A DNA stretch of 64,000 nucleotides, from the NCBI RefSeq assembly GCF_030124175.1, contig NZ_JASKMT010000005.1, positions 186,001-250,000 of the forward strand, given 5' to 3'. Position 1 is the first letter of the stretch. Every line of letters begins with the position of its first letter. This stretch comes from Streptomyces sp. 549 (GTDB taxonomy: Bacteria > Actinomycetota > Actinomycetes > Streptomycetales > Streptomycetaceae). The translations under genes were made by a program, and so were the position numbers. The notes below the pieces were generated by a model. That model saw only the letters and a list, made by a program, of their open reading frames with translations. It was not told the origin of the DNA and did no database searches. Shown piece by piece: positions 63,962 through 64,000 of the stretch.

Positions 63962-64000
63962 TCAGCCCTTGGCCACGGCGCGCAGCCGGTCCACGACGTC
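63962..64000 (-). CDS. pafB: PafB C-terminus (partial)
   Basis: The last 12 residues, DVVDRLRAVAKG, end at 63962 and run off the window. Position directly upstream of pafC supports PafB, the partner WYL regulator; the fragment itself is too short to prove this. Confidence 0.65.
   Translation of the reverse strand, partial: DVVDRLRAVAKG

Overview
The window is chromosomal DNA of a high-GC actinobacterium, almost certainly a Streptomyces or a close relative. Evidence: very high GC at third codon positions, frequent GTG starts with four-base GTGA/ATGA couplings, snapalysin, DUF5997, DUF1844 and DUF4142 genes, an ECF41 sigma factor, and a gene order (argCJBDR, then pheST, rpmI/rplT/infC, a GlnA4-like ligase, Tat genes and pafBC) that matches from memory the SCO1576-SCO1636 stretch of S. 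coelicolor. I see no rRNA, tRNA, CRISPR array, insertion sequence, prophage or integrase; accessory content is mixed singly among housekeeping genes.

Layout. 1-1.02 kb: a BASS-family transporter. 1.09-6.07 kb: the arginine operon argC-J-B-D-R (minus strand) with an ARG box laid over the -35 of its promoter. 6.1-10.75 kb: a small membrane protein, two coupled SPFH/band-7 genes and a cold-shock gene. 10.9-19 kb: single-gene units (VOC protein, hydrolase/TetR pair with a perfect operator palindrome, methyltransferase, secreted peptidoglycan-binding repeat protein, a LysR-type sensor domain without its HTH divergent to DUF5997, and a lipase-fold protein whose nucleophile serine is alanine). 19-26.8 kb: an ECF41 sigma factor with its COE partner and a recognisable ECF41 promoter, a MocR regulator divergent to an EamA exporter, a Tat-type GHL10 protein, 3-hydroxybutyryl-CoA dehydrogenase and a SpoIIE phosphatase.

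26.9-35.7 kb: pheST, a soluble PAS histidine kinase, snapalysin, a TrmH methyltransferase and the infC-rpmI-rplT operon, where infC appears to start at AUC behind a structured leader with a U-tract terminator. 35.7-42 kb: DUF1844, SseB, a beta-lactamase-like hydrolase, a mycosin-like protease with a proline-rich partner, an amino acid deaminase/aldolase and DUF4142.

42-49 kb is the most coherent metabolic module: glutamine-synthetase-like ligase, aldehyde dehydrogenase and SDR in one direction; FadR-type regulator, APC permease and gamma-glutamyl hydrolase in the other. Together they could take up ethanolamine (or a similar amine), glutamylate it, oxidise it in two steps and release the acid plus glutamate. 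A matching dyad lies in both promoter regions. 48.9-57.3 kb holds iron genes: an ABC transporter behind an iron box, a metal-receptor gene with a nonsense codon near its start, and a siderophore-interacting protein behind a second iron box, with a BCCT transporter and a 5'-3' exonuclease between. 57.4-64 kb: a MerR regulator with an array of half-sites, a HelY-type helicase, tatC, tatA, a small membrane protein, pafC and the end of pafB.

Many units end in unusually long perfect hairpins. The best leads are the infC leader, the sensor-only LysR/DUF5997 pair, the pseudo-lipase, the tandem SPFH genes and the two-site regulation of the glutamylation cluster.
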